From Melioribacteraceae bacterium (GTDB lineage Bacteria; Bacteroidota; Ignavibacteria; Ignavibacteriales; Melioribacteraceae), in assembly GCA_021740785.1 (NCBI GenBank), contig JAIOZI010000045.1, forward strand, positions 1-44,488: a stretch of 44,488 nucleotides of DNA, in the 5' to 3' direction. Of this stretch, positions 16,042-25,115 are shown one piece after another. A program made the position numbers and the translations under genes. Numbering within the stretch: position 1 is the stretch's first letter; every line of letters starts with the position of its first letter. The notes beneath the pieces were generated by a model. The model ran no database searches, was not told the origin of the DNA, and worked only from the letters and a program-made list of their open reading frames with translations.

Positions 16042-17754
16042 TTATTTGAAACTTGCAAAAGCAAATATGGCAGTTGCGTTTGCAACAATAGTAGGTTCGT
16101 TTGTCAAATAATCGTTACGATCATCAAAATAAATGGCTTCATCAGTCTGAAAATCTTTAAGCCAATCTTCATTTTCCAGATTAATTTCGTATTTTTCAAA
16201 TATTTCCCGCGTTACTGGTCCGGCAGCAAACCCGCCCGGCAGCTCGATATTTTTCAGAAACGATATTTGGTGATGAAAACTCTTTGAATAATTGCTTCCG
16301 GTCTTTTGTATGAATGAAATTCCCCAAGGATTATTTCCAAGAAGAAAATCTCTTTGTTTGATACTGAGTGTATCAAATTTAGACGAATTTGTTAAATCCT
16401 TATAGAGAATATTATTGAGGATAATTCCAACTAATGTATGGTTAGTGCCCCAACTTGATACATTACCTTTCCCGAATGTATTGGAATATGATGTTTTATT
16501 ATAATGAGTCAAATTATTTTCGATATAAGATTTAAATCTCGGCTCAATTTTCGCCAATTTATAATGCGCTAAAGTGTTAACATCTCCCCAGCTCCACCAA
16601 TAATCGGGACCTGCAGCATCAGCAAGTCTTTTTGCTTCTTCAAGTATTTCGTCCCGGTTCGTTGATAAATACAATTCAACCGCTCCTAATGCAAGTTTAC
16701 CTCTATAATATTTATCAAAGTACATACCGCTGCCGGTACTATCGACATCGGGGACTTCATCTCTAACCGAGAAGACATTCTCTGCAGCTTTTAGACACTC
16801 TTCTGCAAATACAGGGTAACTCAGCACATCATTCCAAATTCTATAAGCCAAAGACATCGCTGCGACGTATATTCCAACAATGTTTTTCCCATTCCCGAGA
16901 TATCCCGGTCTATCAAATTTTAACTCATCATCTTCCGGCATTCTCCATCCCACATCATGATCACGTAAATCTTGCACCTGGATAACCAATTTTTTCATGT
17001 CATATCTACATCTCAACATCCAGTCAAGTCCGACCTTTGCTTCTTCCAAAATATCCGGCACACTGTTATTATTATTATCAAAACCAAATTTAACCGGATC
17101 AAATTCGTACGAAAAGAGAAGCATATAAGTTGCAAAAGCAGTTGTGTTTAGGAACTTAACATAATCACCGGCATCGTGCCATCCACCGGTTACATCAAAA
17201 GATTCTGAAATTACTTCACCATTATTATTATTTAGAGATGTTGCATCGGCGATGTGACATACATCGTGCAATTCGGGATTTGTATAACCGCACCGCTGAA
17301 TCTTAAAGAAATCAAGTAAATGTGAAGAGATCGGATAGAATAGTCCTTCGTTAATCTCAAATACAAACGATTTACTGCTACCGATTCGAATAAAATAATT
17401 GCCTTTTTCTTTAAATTCGCTAAGATCGAAATTATATACAAACGGGAAATTTCCATAACCTGAATCGATCTTCGTCAGTTCGCCCTTATGAACTACCAAT
17501 TTGTTTTTATCATCAACCAATTCAAAGTAGGATTCATTAACGGAGTACTTTGATAGGACAACACCCGATTTTATATCATCAGGATGGAACCCAACTTGAT
17601 TTATCCTGATATGCAGACTCGGCGAAGCTGTAAATGTTGCTGAACAGCCAAGTAAAACTGGTAATGTAAATGCCAAAATAAATTTTAGGAAAACAAGTAT
17701 ATTTCGTTTTACGTGAAGCGCTGACTTCTTCTTAGACCGGGTTTTATTTTTCAC
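16042..17754 (-). CDS. GH9 family glycoside hydrolase lipoprotein (endoglucanase-like)
   Basis: A 570-residue protein if started at GTG 17754, preceded by AGAGAAG. The longer open frame to 17865 would overlap the upstream gene by 77 nt. A basic N-region leads to the lipobox PVLLGC (Cys37), so it should be membrane-anchored. Next comes the N-terminal Ig-like domain typical of GH9 (IRINQVGFHPDDIKSGVV), then the (alpha/alpha)6 catalytic domain. It has GGWHDAGDY with catalytic Asp194/Asp197, FLLGNNPWG and the C-terminal acid Glu553 (YLTNEPTIVANA). GH9 enzymes cut beta-1,4-glucans such as cellulose or act on related glycans. It lies directly upstream of the exopolysaccharide locus on the same strand, so polymer trimming is conceivable, but nutrition is equally possible. 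Confidence 0.88.
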   Translation of the reverse strand: MKNKTRSKKKSALHVKRNILVFLKFILAFTLPVLLGCSATFTASPSLHIRINQVGFHPDDIKSGVVLSKYSVNESYFELVDDKNKLVVHKGELTKIDSGYGNFPFVYNFDLSEFKEKGNYFIRIGSSKSFVFEINEGLFYPISSHLLDFFKIQRCGYTNPELHDVCHIADATSLNNNNGEVISESFDVTGGWHDAGDYVKFLNTTAFATYMLLFSYEFDPVKFGFDNNNNSVPDILEEAKVGLDWMLRCRYDMKKLVIQVQDLRDHDVGWRMPEDDELKFDRPGYLGNGKNIVGIYVAAMSLAYRIWNDVLSYPVFAEECLKAAENVFSVRDEVPDVDSTGSGMYFDKYYRGKLALGAVELYLSTNRDEILEEAKRLADAAGPDYWWSWGDVNTLAHYKLAKIEPRFKSYIENNLTHYNKTSYSNTFGKGNVSSWGTNHTLVGIILNNILYKDLTNSSKFDTLSIKQRDFLLGNNPWGISFIQKTGSNYSKSFHHQISFLKNIELPGGFAAGPVTREIFEKYEINLENEDWLKDFQTDEAIYFDDRNDYLTNEPTIVANATAIFAFASFK

Positions 17755-17788
17755 AAAATCTTCTCTTATTGAGTAATTAATTTTAGTG

Positions 17789-18412
17789 TTACTCTTTTTC
17801 AGTAAATGTAGTTCCAAAAACATGATCCCATGTTGGCTGACTGACTCCAAATCCCTTATTTGCATCTTTGTAATGATGCAACATATGATGTTTTTTTATA
17901 AAAAGCCAAAATCTACTTTTCATATTATAATGATGTATTGCATAGTGGGTGATATCATAAAAAAGGTAACCGATTAAAAATCCGGAAAAGAACGGATAAA
18001 CATTTTCCGGTCCGAGTAACCAAAGATAAAAAAAGTAAAACATCGATGCGAGAGGAAGACTTACCGATGGAGGCATCACCAATCTCCTTGAATCATTTGG
18101 ATAATCATGATGTACGCCGTGAAACATAAAATGAATCTTTTTTCCGAATTTACTTTTAAATTCAAAATGGAAAACAAATCTATGAAGTACATATTCAGTA
18201 AGAGTCCAAATCACCAAACCACCGGCAAGAAGCAAAAAATAATTCGAAATCGATACAGAAAATTCTGCAAATGATATATATGTCATGTAGGAAATAATCG
18301 GGATAAAAATCCATAACGGAACCGACCAATGCACCTTGGAGATAAATTCCAATATATCGTTTTCAAACATTCGAACGGTTTCATCACTATTGGATATGTA
18401 ATTCTTCGCCAT
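17789..18412 (-). CDS. Fatty acid hydroxylase superfamily membrane protein
   Basis: A 207-residue protein with about four membrane helices and the histidine clusters of di-iron membrane hydroxylases: HRFVFH, HGVHHDYPND, HYAIHHYN and HHMLHHYKD. Length and the GVHHDYPND signature fit the FA2H-like group (fatty acid 2-hydroxylases and sterol desaturase relatives). These use O2 to hydroxylate acyl chains, often of sphingolipids or lipid A-like lipids. The stop lies 34 nt before the probable GTG of the GH9 gene, suggesting co-transcription. The substrate cannot be told from the sequence. Confidence 0.88.
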   Translation of the reverse strand: MAKNYISNSDETVRMFENDILEFISKVHWSVPLWIFIPIISYMTYISFAEFSVSISNYFLLLAGGLVIWTLTEYVLHRFVFHFEFKSKFGKKIHFMFHGVHHDYPNDSRRLVMPPSVSLPLASMFYFFYLWLLGPENVYPFFSGFLIGYLFYDITHYAIHHYNMKSRFWLFIKKHHMLHHYKDANKGFGVSQPTWDHVFGTTFTEKE

Positions 18413-18468
18413 TATTTCTTTTCTTTTATTGAATTAATTCAGCAAAGATAATTATTTGCCGTTAAAAA

Positions 18469-18692
18469 TTAAACCCGGATTTTCCATTGGAAAATCTGCC
18501 CTTCGGGGCGACAATTTGCAAGTTAATAAAGGTCAGATACTTAGCTATATAAAAATTTCGAAATTAGTCATTTGAGTAATATTTTTTTCTTACAAATTGT
18601 CGGGGTTAACCCATCAACATAAAATGTTTTATTAAAATATTTTATCAGCGGCTTCCGGCAAAAATTCATTCCAATGAATTTATTGGGTTAAA
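18469..18692. mobile_element. MITE-like element, copy 2, with TTAAA target duplication
   Basis: The element is 18474-18687 (214 bp), flanked by TTAAA at 18469-18473 and 18688-18692. It shares the whole layout of the other copies but has more substitutions, including changes in the internal 15-bp inverted repeat, so it is older. It sits between the epimerase stop and the hydroxylase start, in a 301-bp gap that otherwise holds nothing visible. Confidence 0.9.
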
Positions 18693-18713
18693 TACTCATT
18701 ATCATATTTAATT

Positions 18714-19739
18714 TCAGATGTACAAATGATTCGGTGAAACTCCCACCCCATCCCCTTCCGGTAAAAATATTTCCCCGGAATTATTAACAGCCCCGTTAAA
18801 TGGATCATTGGAAATTAACATATTTCCATCCAAATCTAAATAAGAAGCATGGCGGGCAAGATAGGATGCGGCAGTTACAGCCAGTGATGATTCAACCATG
18901 CATCCGATCATAATCTGCATTTTGGTTTTTGCTTTGTCAATAATTTTCGCAGCGTTTGTCAATCCGCCGCACTTCATCAGTTTGATATTTATACCGTGAA
19001 ACTGTTCACTAACAGATTCCAAATTTTGAATGGACTGAAAAGATTCGTCTGCAATAATTGGTAAAGCCGATCTTGTTTTAAGCCATATCATTTCATCAGT
19101 AAATTCTTTCGGAAGCGGTTGTTCGATCAGCGCCACATTTCTTTTCGACAGCCAATCAATCATTTTAACAGCTTGTGATTTGCTTTTCCATCCTTCGTTT
19201 ACATCAACAAATATCGGGTTACCGGAAATCTTATTAACGGTTTCAATTATTGCCTTGTCGTAATCCGTACCAAGTTTTACCTTGAAAATTTGTTGATCAA
19301 TTGCCGCTCTGATTTTATCTTCAATCTTATTTAAGTCGTCTATTCCAATTGTATATGCGCTGATTAATTTTTTATCATTTGAACGCCCAAAATATTCTGA
19401 TAAATTTTTCCTTTCAATTTTACCTTTAAGATCATTTAGAGCAATGTCAACAGCAGCCTTGGCAGCCATGTTATTTTTGCCGCCGTTTGCAAAATCATTC
19501 CACTTCGTAATTATATCATCAATCGAGCCTTTAAATTCAGACAGCCCTGAATTAATCACATAATCAGTTACCGAGTTTTGAGTCTCAGTTAAATAAGGAG
19601 GCAGCGATGCTTCACCGTAACCGGTAAATCCATCGTGATGTAATTCAACAAATATAACAGGAGTTGAAGTTCGTGAATTTTTTGAAATCCGGAATTTATC
19701 TTTTAGATGCAGTGCATATTTTTTTGTAACTATCTTCAT
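18714..19739 (-). CDS. Dipeptide epimerase (L-Ala-D/L-Glu epimerase-like, enolase superfamily)
   Basis: A 341-residue cytoplasmic enzyme. All expected active-site residues are visible: catalytic Lys153-x-Lys155 (KVKLG), metal ligands Asp179 (VDVNEGW), Glu206 (IEQPL) and Asp231 (IADES), and the opposite-face base Lys253 (NIKLMKCGG). The MLE/dipeptide epimerase subgroup is indicated by KxK plus the K-CGG strand and GCMVESS. These enzymes interconvert L-Ala-D-Glu and L-Ala-L-Glu during murein peptide recycling, though related members have other dipeptide preferences. Transcribed away from the Grx-GroES pair; the MITE copy at 18474 follows it. Confidence 0.88.
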   Translation of the reverse strand: MKIVTKKYALHLKDKFRISKNSRTSTPVIFVELHHDGFTGYGEASLPPYLTETQNSVTDYVINSGLSEFKGSIDDIITKWNDFANGGKNNMAAKAAVDIALNDLKGKIERKNLSEYFGRSNDKKLISAYTIGIDDLNKIEDKIRAAIDQQIFKVKLGTDYDKAIIETVNKISGNPIFVDVNEGWKSKSQAVKMIDWLSKRNVALIEQPLPKEFTDEMIWLKTRSALPIIADESFQSIQNLESVSEQFHGINIKLMKCGGLTNAAKIIDKAKTKMQIMIGCMVESSLAVTAASYLARHASYLDLDGNMLISNDPFNGAVNNSGEIFLPEGDGVGVSPNHLYI

Positions 19740-19757
19740 TTAATTATCCGGCGTAAT

Positions 19758-19788
19758 TTTTCAAAGCTTTGTAAAAATTTTATATTTG
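19758..19788 (+). promoter_or_regulatory. Possible promoter of the glutaredoxin-groES pair
   Basis: TTTTCA (19758-19763), 17 nt, TATATT (19781-19786), within TATATTTG, which also matches the Bacteroidetes TAnnTTTG -7 element. It lies ~85 bp before the glutaredoxin ATG at 19870. Confidence 0.35.
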
Positions 19789-19869
19789 GGATCAATAAAT
19801 TTACCTTTTTTAAAGAAACCTTTTGATAAATACTTCATCAAATTTATGTTAAAAAAAGATGGAGTTATT

Positions 19870-20106
19870 ATGCAGCCGAAAGTAATTGTTTTTTCTACCC
19901 CGACATGCAGTCATTGCAACAATGCTAAACGCTATTTTAGAGAAAATAAAATTCGATTTACTGATGTTGATGTATCGAGAGATATGAAAGCTGCGCAGGA
20001 TATGCAGCGAAGAACAGGTCAGACGGGAGTACCGGTAATATTGATTAACAACCGTCCGATTGTTGGATTTGACAGAGCAAAAATAAACAGATTATTAAAT
20101 ATCTAA
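19870..20106 (+). CDS. Glutaredoxin-like protein
   Basis: A 78-residue protein started at ATG 19870, with GGAG at 19861-19864. An upstream in-frame ATG at 19786 lies inside the probable promoter and adds a non-homologous basic tail. Redox centre Cys-Ser-His-Cys (STPTCSHCNNAK), the cis-Pro loop TGVPVILIN and the GFD motif place it in the small glutaredoxin/NrdH/YruB group, which reduces disulfides or serves as an electron donor. The stop lies 12 nt before groES, an unusual two-gene operon. Confidence 0.88.
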   Translation: MQPKVIVFSTPTCSHCNNAKRYFRENKIRFTDVDVSRDMKAAQDMQRRTGQTGVPVILINNRPIVGFDRAKINRLLNI

Positions 20107-20118
20107 AACGGAGGAAAA

Positions 20119-20388
20119 ATGAAAGTAAAACCGATGGATGACAGGGTGCTGGTTGAACCGATGCAGGAAGAAACCAAAACTTCAACCGGGATTATAATTC
20201 CCGATACCGCAAAAGAAAAACCGCGCATGGGTACTGTTATTGCTGTAGGAAATGATGAAGACCTTCAGGAAAAAATAAAAGAGGGTGATAAAATATTATT
20301 TGCCAAATACGGCGGTGAAGAAATTACTGTTGACGGTAAAGAATATAAAATCGTGCAAAGAGCAGACATTCTTGCAGTAGTTGAATAA
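20119..20388 (+). CDS. groES: Co-chaperonin GroES (Cpn10)
   Basis: An 89-residue protein, full length for Cpn10. It has the N-terminal VKPMDDRVLVEP strand, the mobile loop EETKTSTGIIIP that contacts GroEL, and the dome/core residues KEGDKILFAKYGGEEI...ILAVVE. Strong ribosome site GGAGG at 20110-20114. It caps the GroEL ring during protein folding. No groEL follows; a terminator and an oppositely oriented gene come next, so groEL must be elsewhere or another groES copy exists. Its partner here is the glutaredoxin-like gene. Confidence 0.95.
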   Translation: MKVKPMDDRVLVEPMQEETKTSTGIIIPDTAKEKPRMGTVIAVGNDEDLQEKIKEGDKILFAKYGGEEITVDGKEYKIVQRADILAVVE

Positions 20389-20392
20389 AAAT

Positions 20393-20425
20393 AAAGCCAA
20401 GCCCCAACCGGGACTTGGCTTTTCA
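20393..20425 (+). terminator. Rho-independent terminator after groES
   Basis: Stem AAAGCCAAG-CCCC / GGGACTTGGCTTTT with a short loop and a T-run, starting 5 nt after the groES stop. The A-rich left arm lets it also work for the convergent small gene at 20445. Confidence 0.9.
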
Positions 20426-20444
20426 ATTCATTTATAAAATCATT

Positions 20445-20603
20445 CTATAAAAAATAAGCTTTACACGCTACCAATGATAAAACCGATACGGCAAAAAAGA
20501 TAAATAAGAAGGCGCTGTAAAATATTTTATCACCGACACTCGCCTCGCTTTTATCACTCAAGCGGTAAGATAAATTTCTGCTTCTATCATGACGGTTACT
20601 CAT
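20445..20603 (-). CDS. Small single-TM protein A (T9SS-cargo-associated)
   Basis: A 52-residue protein, ATG 20603, ribosome site AAGGA 8 nt upstream. A polar charged N-terminus (~1-26) is followed by one membrane helix (FYSAFLFIFFAVSVLSLVAC) and the short tail KAYFL. The SLVAC-[KR]-x-[FY]-x-L end is shared with the gene at 24910-25044, and the layout with 27699-27827. It sits directly downstream of the 1332-residue T9SS cargo gene. No family is recognised. The repeated placement suggests a function tied to the cargo or its export, but this is inference. Confidence 0.7.
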   Translation of the reverse strand: MSNRHDRSRNLSYRLSDKSEASVGDKIFYSAFLFIFFAVSVLSLVACKAYFL

Positions 20604-20686
20604 TTCTATATTCCTTATTTATTAATTATCGATTTAGTTGCTTAAGAAAATATTATGATGCCGGCAATTTAACCGGCACCATCAAA

Positions 20687-23600
20687 TTATTTGAGTAAGA
20701 TCATCTTCTTAGTTGCAACAAAATCTCCTGCAGTAATTCTATAGAAATAAATACCGCTTGTTACTCTTTCTCCAACATTATTTGTTCCGCTCCAAACTGC
20801 GTTGTAATTTCCGGCATCAACTTCATTATTAACCAGAGTTTTAACTTCGTTACCAAGTATGTCGTAAATTTTAAGCATAACGAAAGATGCTTCAGGCACC
20901 GAATATGAAATCTGAGTGCTCGGGTTGAATGGGTTCGGATAGTTTTGAGCAAGTTTATATTCAACAGGAATAACATCTTCCTCTTTTACTTCAGTAACCG
21001 ATCCAATATTGAAGTTAGCCGTATTTGAATAGTAAGAAATTTCATCACCTGTTTTACTCTTCACTCTCCAGAAATATTCTCCGTCAATTAATTCAGATAC
21101 TTGAGCATTTAATTGTGATATATCATCATAAACCGTCGGATCGTTAAACTCAGCATTATCGGCAATCTCAACTTCATAAGAAAGAGATGTTTCGGTTTGA
21201 GTCGGTAAGTACCACGATAATACCGGGTTACTTGTATTAATCGATACACCGTGTGCAGGTGAACCGACAAACGGCACAACAGTTCCACTTCCCGACTGAA
21301 CCGTAAATTTCCATGTAGATGACGCAATCTCGTAAGTTGCACCGTCATAGGATACATAGACTCTCCACCAGTATGTTGCGCCTGCTACTAAATCTGAAGT
21401 AACTTCGGCATAGGTGGTTGATACCGGTCCGAGTAAGGTTGTAGTGCTCGGATCAAATCCTTCCGAATAACTGTATTCTACTTTATAAGAATCAATTCCA
21501 AGAAGCGACCCGGTTACATACCAGTAGAATGTCGGATCGGTAGTAGTAATCACACTGTTATTTTCAGGCTGAGTTAGAACTAATACAGCATCGCCGCCAG
21601 CAGTTGTAAATGAACCTTCTGCGACATCAGAATAGTCAGCGCCGTCAAAAGCGGCAACAGCCCAGTAATATTGTGTTCCATAATCTAATGCGCTTGTCAT
21701 TGTAAAATATGTTTCATTCATATCCGCAGTCGAGTATGTATCAGTTCCGCCTCCCATCTGAGTTTTCCAATCGGCTGCTGTCTTATCCGTGGTTGACCAA
21801 GCTACAACAAAATTATCCCATCCTAAAGTTGAACCTTCCATGTACCAACCTAAGGTTGGCGTGTTTGTGTAAACTGTAGGATTACTTACGGGATAAGTCG
21901 CTACCGGGTAACTGCTTGTTCCCCCTATTACGGTAAACTCTTCAGTATCCGATGGGACACTGGAAGAGCCGTCAGTAGAAACAACCTTCCAATCATAAGT
22001 TTCACCGGGAGTTAAACCGCTAATCTGTAAATATGTATCTTGAGTTGTACCTTTGGATACAAAACCGGAACCGCTACCGTCATCAACAAATACTTCAAAA
22101 GTAAGCGTGCCGCTGTTATATCCTTCAATGTACCAATACATTGTGGGTGATGTTGAATAGATTGTTACTCCATCGGTAGGATAACTTAAAGTGGGTTCGG
22201 TCGGAGCGATACCGGGTGCATCGTAAGTCGTGAATGTTGCTATTGAGGAATAGTTTGTTTCCGAACCGTATGTTGTTTTAACCTGCCATAAATAAACGGT
22301 AGATGCATCTAGTGTTTCAGTTTCAGCAACATAAATATTTGTACCGGCATCCAAAGTGGATACTAAAGATGCTACTTCGTCATCGAGGAAACCGTCAGCG
22401 TTGGCATCTTCTGTAGCAACATAAACAGTATATGTTGCGCCTGCTTCATATTGCATTGTGTACCAGTAGTAAGTCGGAGATAAATTATAAATCGTATTTG
22501 CACCGATAGGCCATGAAGGATAGGCTTTTACTGCGCCGCCTTGAGTTTCGAATTCGAAGACAGTAGAATATTTCACTACTCTATCTTCCCAATCGAATTC
22601 ATCATCAACTGCGCCGTCGTCGTAGTAGGCAATAACTCGCCATGAATAATTAGCGCCGCCGTCTATTCCATTGATACTTCTATAGGTTGTTGCAATATGA
22701 TCATAAAAATGTTCTTGAACAGTAGTGCCATCTATATGCTCTTCGAAAGCCGTTGCCCATTCGCCTTCTGTAGGCGCACCTTCAAGTACTTGTAAAAAGA
22801 ATTTTAATGAGCCTTGTGCTTGGTTTATATACCAAGAAAACTGTAAAGGATCATATGCATAAACAGCCATTCCGTCCGATGGATTGGAAAGACTAATCGA
22901 AATATCGGCTACTGTGTAAAAATATTGTATTTGCGATGAGAACAGTGTTGCATCTGATCCATCTACAGCAATAACCTGCCAATAATATTGAGTGTTATTA
23001 TTAAGCGGTAAATTTGTTACTGTTTCATCAAGAGTCATCGTTAAAACATCACCGACGTTCTCATCATAAAGAGGCGATGTCATATCGCTGTTCACACTTA
23101 CGATTAATCTATAAGTAGAGGCAGTTGATAAAGCACCCCAAGTAAATGTAGGTGTAATAGAAACACCTGAAACGCTAGGCACCGGTGAGATTTGGGCTGC
23201 CCAAAATGGATCATAATCTACATAATCTGTTACCACAGCACCAGTTCCGCCAGCGTTACCAGAATGGGTAGGGCCTGAGTAATGTCCCCAATAATTATTT
23301 TTGGCATCCACTGTGTAAGTACCTGAATTTGCATTATCAATACCGTTATCAACTAAAAAGTGGGAGTATTCTATGCTGATGTTATTATAATCTCCATCAA
23401 CTTCTATTGCATAATCTGTAGTTCCAAAATCAAAAGTGAGATATGATAGAGTAACATTACCTGACGTAATTGTTATTGCCGGAGAACCATTTTTTATTTT
23501 TGTTATTTCCGTTCCGGTAATTGTCAGTTCTTTATCTATAGTAATAGCATCATATTCACCGGCTTCAACTTCTATAACATCATTGGCTGAAGCCGCATCA

Positions 23601-24685
23601 ATTGCATCTTGGATATCATCATCAGTATGGTATGACATAGGGATAGTTCCAGGAGTAGCTCCTAGCCAGGGTGAATAATCAACATCGCCGGAAACATCAT
23701 CTGAAGGATCAGTATCTCCCCACCAGTTGAATTCAGCGTCTACTGATCCGTTCGAAACATCGCTTGCGTTCATTTGCAAGGATGTATTACCTGCAAAACT
23801 ATTATTATTTACAACAAAATTTGAACCTACAGCACCGTCAACGTTTACCCCATCATCAAAATCCGAGACGGAATTTCCCGTAACTGTGATGGCATTCAAT
23901 GTGCCGGAACCAGCATCTAAATCCAAATTTATTCCGACGTGAGCGGCATGAGAAGCTGCTTGCGTGTTCGATAAAGTATTATTCGTTATATCAACATCTT
24001 CCCTAACAGTTGTAATACCTCTGAATAAGATTCCGCCAAAAGTATTATTATCAATAGTTACTGTTCCGGTACCGCCGGGATTGATATAAATTGCTTCATA
24101 ACCGTAAGTATTGCTTCCTTCACTAGTAAATGTATTGTCGTGTAAATTTAAACCGGAAATATCAACAGTATTATAAGTTTGAAAACACTGAGAAATGTCA
24201 CTCAGATCATCTGATACTGAGCCAACGAAGGTTACGTTGTAAATTTCAACATTCTGTGCACCGACAATCATACCACTGGAATAAGTCCCGTCATCCCAAG
24301 CCGGATTTTTAAATGTGAAATCATGGAACTTTACGTCATCTGCTAGAATTTCAATATTAACAAATGCAGTAGGCCACGGTCCGCCACCATTGTTAACACC
24401 TTGTATAATACTTGATGCCCCGTCGCCATAAATCTCAAGATTTGTGTGTGTAGCAGGTATGGAAATATCTTCCGTGTAAGTTCCTGCTGCAACCTCAATT
24501 ATGTCGCCAGGATCTGAATTATCAACAGCAAACTGAATAGTGGCCCAAGGATTGATAGAACTTCCGTCACCTGTGTCATCATTTCCTGTTGTAGCTACAT
24601 AATGGGTTGTCTGCGCTATTAACCCTGAGGTTAATGAAAAGATTAATACGACTAAAAAAGAATAAAAGGAAAAGACTTTCTTCAT
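20687..24685 (-). CDS. T9SS-sorted surface protein with beta-helix and FN3-like modules
   Basis: A 1332-residue protein with a Sec signal peptide (~1-25, ending GLIAQ). Residues ~26-500 are a right-handed beta-helix/DUF1565-like region (HYVATTGNDDTGDGSSINPW, then N-N and D-N-N-x-F ladder repeats). Residues ~500-1240 hold about seven FN3-like modules carrying a Y-x-x-[ST]-P-T-x-x-W-Y motif. The last ~80 residues are a type A T9SS sorting domain (YPNPFNPSTQISY ... SGIYFYRITAGDF ... KKMILLK). It should be secreted and surface-attached or released. Starts with AAGAGAGGGC 4 nt before ATG and has its own TTGACA-N17-TAATAT promoter. Beta-helix folds often bind or cut glycans, but no catalytic site is evident. 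Confidence 0.9.
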   Translation of the reverse strand: MKKVFSFYSFLVVLIFSLTSGLIAQTTHYVATTGNDDTGDGSSINPWATIQFAVDNSDPGDIIEVAAGTYTEDISIPATHTNLEIYGDGASSIIQGVNNGGGPWPTAFVNIEILADDVKFHDFTFKNPAWDDGTYSSGMIVGAQNVEIYNVTFVGSVSDDLSDISQCFQTYNTVDISGLNLHDNTFTSEGSNTYGYEAIYINPGGTGTVTIDNNTFGGILFRGITTVREDVDITNNTLSNTQAASHAAHVGINLDLDAGSGTLNAITVTGNSVSDFDDGVNVDGAVGSNFVVNNNSFAGNTSLQMNASDVSNGSVDAEFNWWGDTDPSDDVSGDVDYSPWLGATPGTIPMSYHTDDDIQDAIDAASANDVIEVEAGEYDAITIDKELTITGTEITKIKNGSPAITITSGNVTLSYLTFDFGTTDYAIEVDGDYNNISIEYSHFLVDNGIDNANSGTYTVDAKNNYWGHYSGPTHSGNAGGTGAVVTDYVDYDPFWAAQISPVPSVSGVSITPTFTWGALSTASTYRLIVSVNSDMTSPLYDENVGDVLTMTLDETVTNLPLNNNTQYYWQVIAVDGSDATLFSSQIQYFYTVADISISLSNPSDGMAVYAYDPLQFSWYINQAQGSLKFFLQVLEGAPTEGEWATAFEEHIDGTTVQEHFYDHIATTYRSINGIDGGANYSWRVIAYYDDGAVDDEFDWEDRVVKYSTVFEFETQGGAVKAYPSWPIGANTIYNLSPTYYWYTMQYEAGATYTVYVATEDANADGFLDDEVASLVSTLDAGTNIYVAETETLDASTVYLWQVKTTYGSETNYSSIATFTTYDAPGIAPTEPTLSYPTDGVTIYSTSPTMYWYIEGYNSGTLTFEVFVDDGSGSGFVSKGTTQDTYLQISGLTPGETYDWKVVSTDGSSSVPSDTEEFTVIGGTSSYPVATYPVSNPTVYTNTPTLGWYMEGSTLGWDNFVVAWSTTDKTAADWKTQMGGGTDTYSTADMNETYFTMTSALDYGTQYYWAVAAFDGADYSDVAEGSFTTAGGDAVLVLTQPENNSVITTTDPTFYWYVTGSLLGIDSYKVEYSYSEGFDPSTTTLLGPVSTTYAEVTSDLVAGATYWWRVYVSYDGATYEIASSTWKFTVQSGSGTVVPFVGSPAHGVSINTSNPVLSWYLPTQTETSLSYEVEIADNAEFNDPTVYDDISQLNAQVSELIDGEYFWRVKSKTGDEISYYSNTANFNIGSVTEVKEEDVIPVEYKLAQNYPNPFNPSTQISYSVPEASFVMLKIYDILGNEVKTLVNNEVDAGNYNAVWSGTNNVGERVTSGIYFYRITAGDFVATKKMILLK

Positions 24686-24689
24686 AAGA

Positions 24690-24699
24690 GCCCTCTCTT
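24690..24699 (-). promoter_or_regulatory. AAGAGAGGGC start-site box
   Basis: Minus-strand AAGAGAGGGC, 4 nt before ATG 24685. The same 10-mer stands before 25044, 27635 and 32449. It could pair with the 16S tail through G-U pairs as a variant ribosome site, or be a regulator/sRNA target. Confidence 0.6.
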
Positions 24700-24741
24700 A
24701 TTTGTTAGTGAAAGTATTATTTATTGGTAAAAGTTGTCTCG

Positions 24742-24770
24742 ATATTAAACAAATTCTCATTTTATGTCAA
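24742..24770 (-). promoter_or_regulatory. Promoter TTGACA-N17-TAATAT for the 1332-residue cargo gene
   Basis: Minus strand: TTGACA at 24765-24770, exactly 17 nt, TAATAT at 24742-24747. It predicts a leader of ~50 nt to ATG 24685. It lies downstream of the terminator at 24858, so this gene pair can be transcribed independently. Confidence 0.7.
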
Positions 24771-24857
24771 GTTTTAAATTAAAAAATATCTTATTAGCAG
24801 ATATGATGTCTTTTATATTTTAAGATACGGCATCCTCTTTTGTTATTTTCAGACATA

Positions 24858-24885
24858 AAAAAACCCGTCAAACGACGGGTTTTAA
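24858..24885. terminator. Bidirectional-looking terminator
   Basis: AAAACCCGTC / GACGGGTTTT stem with a 4-nt loop and A/T tracts on both sides, 25 nt after the stop of the small gene at 24910. It ends the 32449-24910 transcript. Confidence 0.85.
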
Positions 24886-24909
24886 TCTTATATAAAATGT
24901 GATTATCTT

Positions 24910-25044
24910 CTAAAGCAAAAAGCTCCTACAAGCCACTAATGACAGGAGTAAAACGATGAAAGCCATTGAAGTAAATAATATACCGAACACAGGTTTATCT
25001 TCCTTTTTTACCGGCTTGCCGTAATACTTATTTTGTTTATTCAT
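24910..25044 (-). CDS. Small single-TM protein B (T9SS-cargo-associated)
   Basis: A 44-residue protein, ATG 25044, with the AAGAGAGGGC box 3 nt upstream. N-terminus NKYYGKPVKKEDK, one membrane helix (~19-39), tail CRSFLL. It shares Y-[YF]-G-K, an acidic pair, G-I-x-x-T-S and FL-[LF] with the gene at 27699-27827, and SLVAC with the one at 20445-20603. It lies 71 nt after the 839-residue T9SS cargo gene, the same spacing as at the next locus up. No known family is recognised. Confidence 0.75.
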   Translation of the reverse strand: MNKQNKYYGKPVKKEDKPVFGILFTSMAFIVLLLSLVACRSFLL

Positions 25045-25047
25045 TCA

Positions 25048-25057
25048 GCCCTCTCTT
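25048..25057 (-). promoter_or_regulatory. AAGAGAGGGC start-site box
   Basis: Minus-strand AAGAGAGGGC, 3 nt before ATG 25044 of the small single-TM gene. Confidence 0.6.
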
Positions 25058-25115
25058 GCTAAAAATGAAATTGTAAAATAGAGGGATGAAAAATATTTCA
25101 CCCCTCGTAAAAAAA

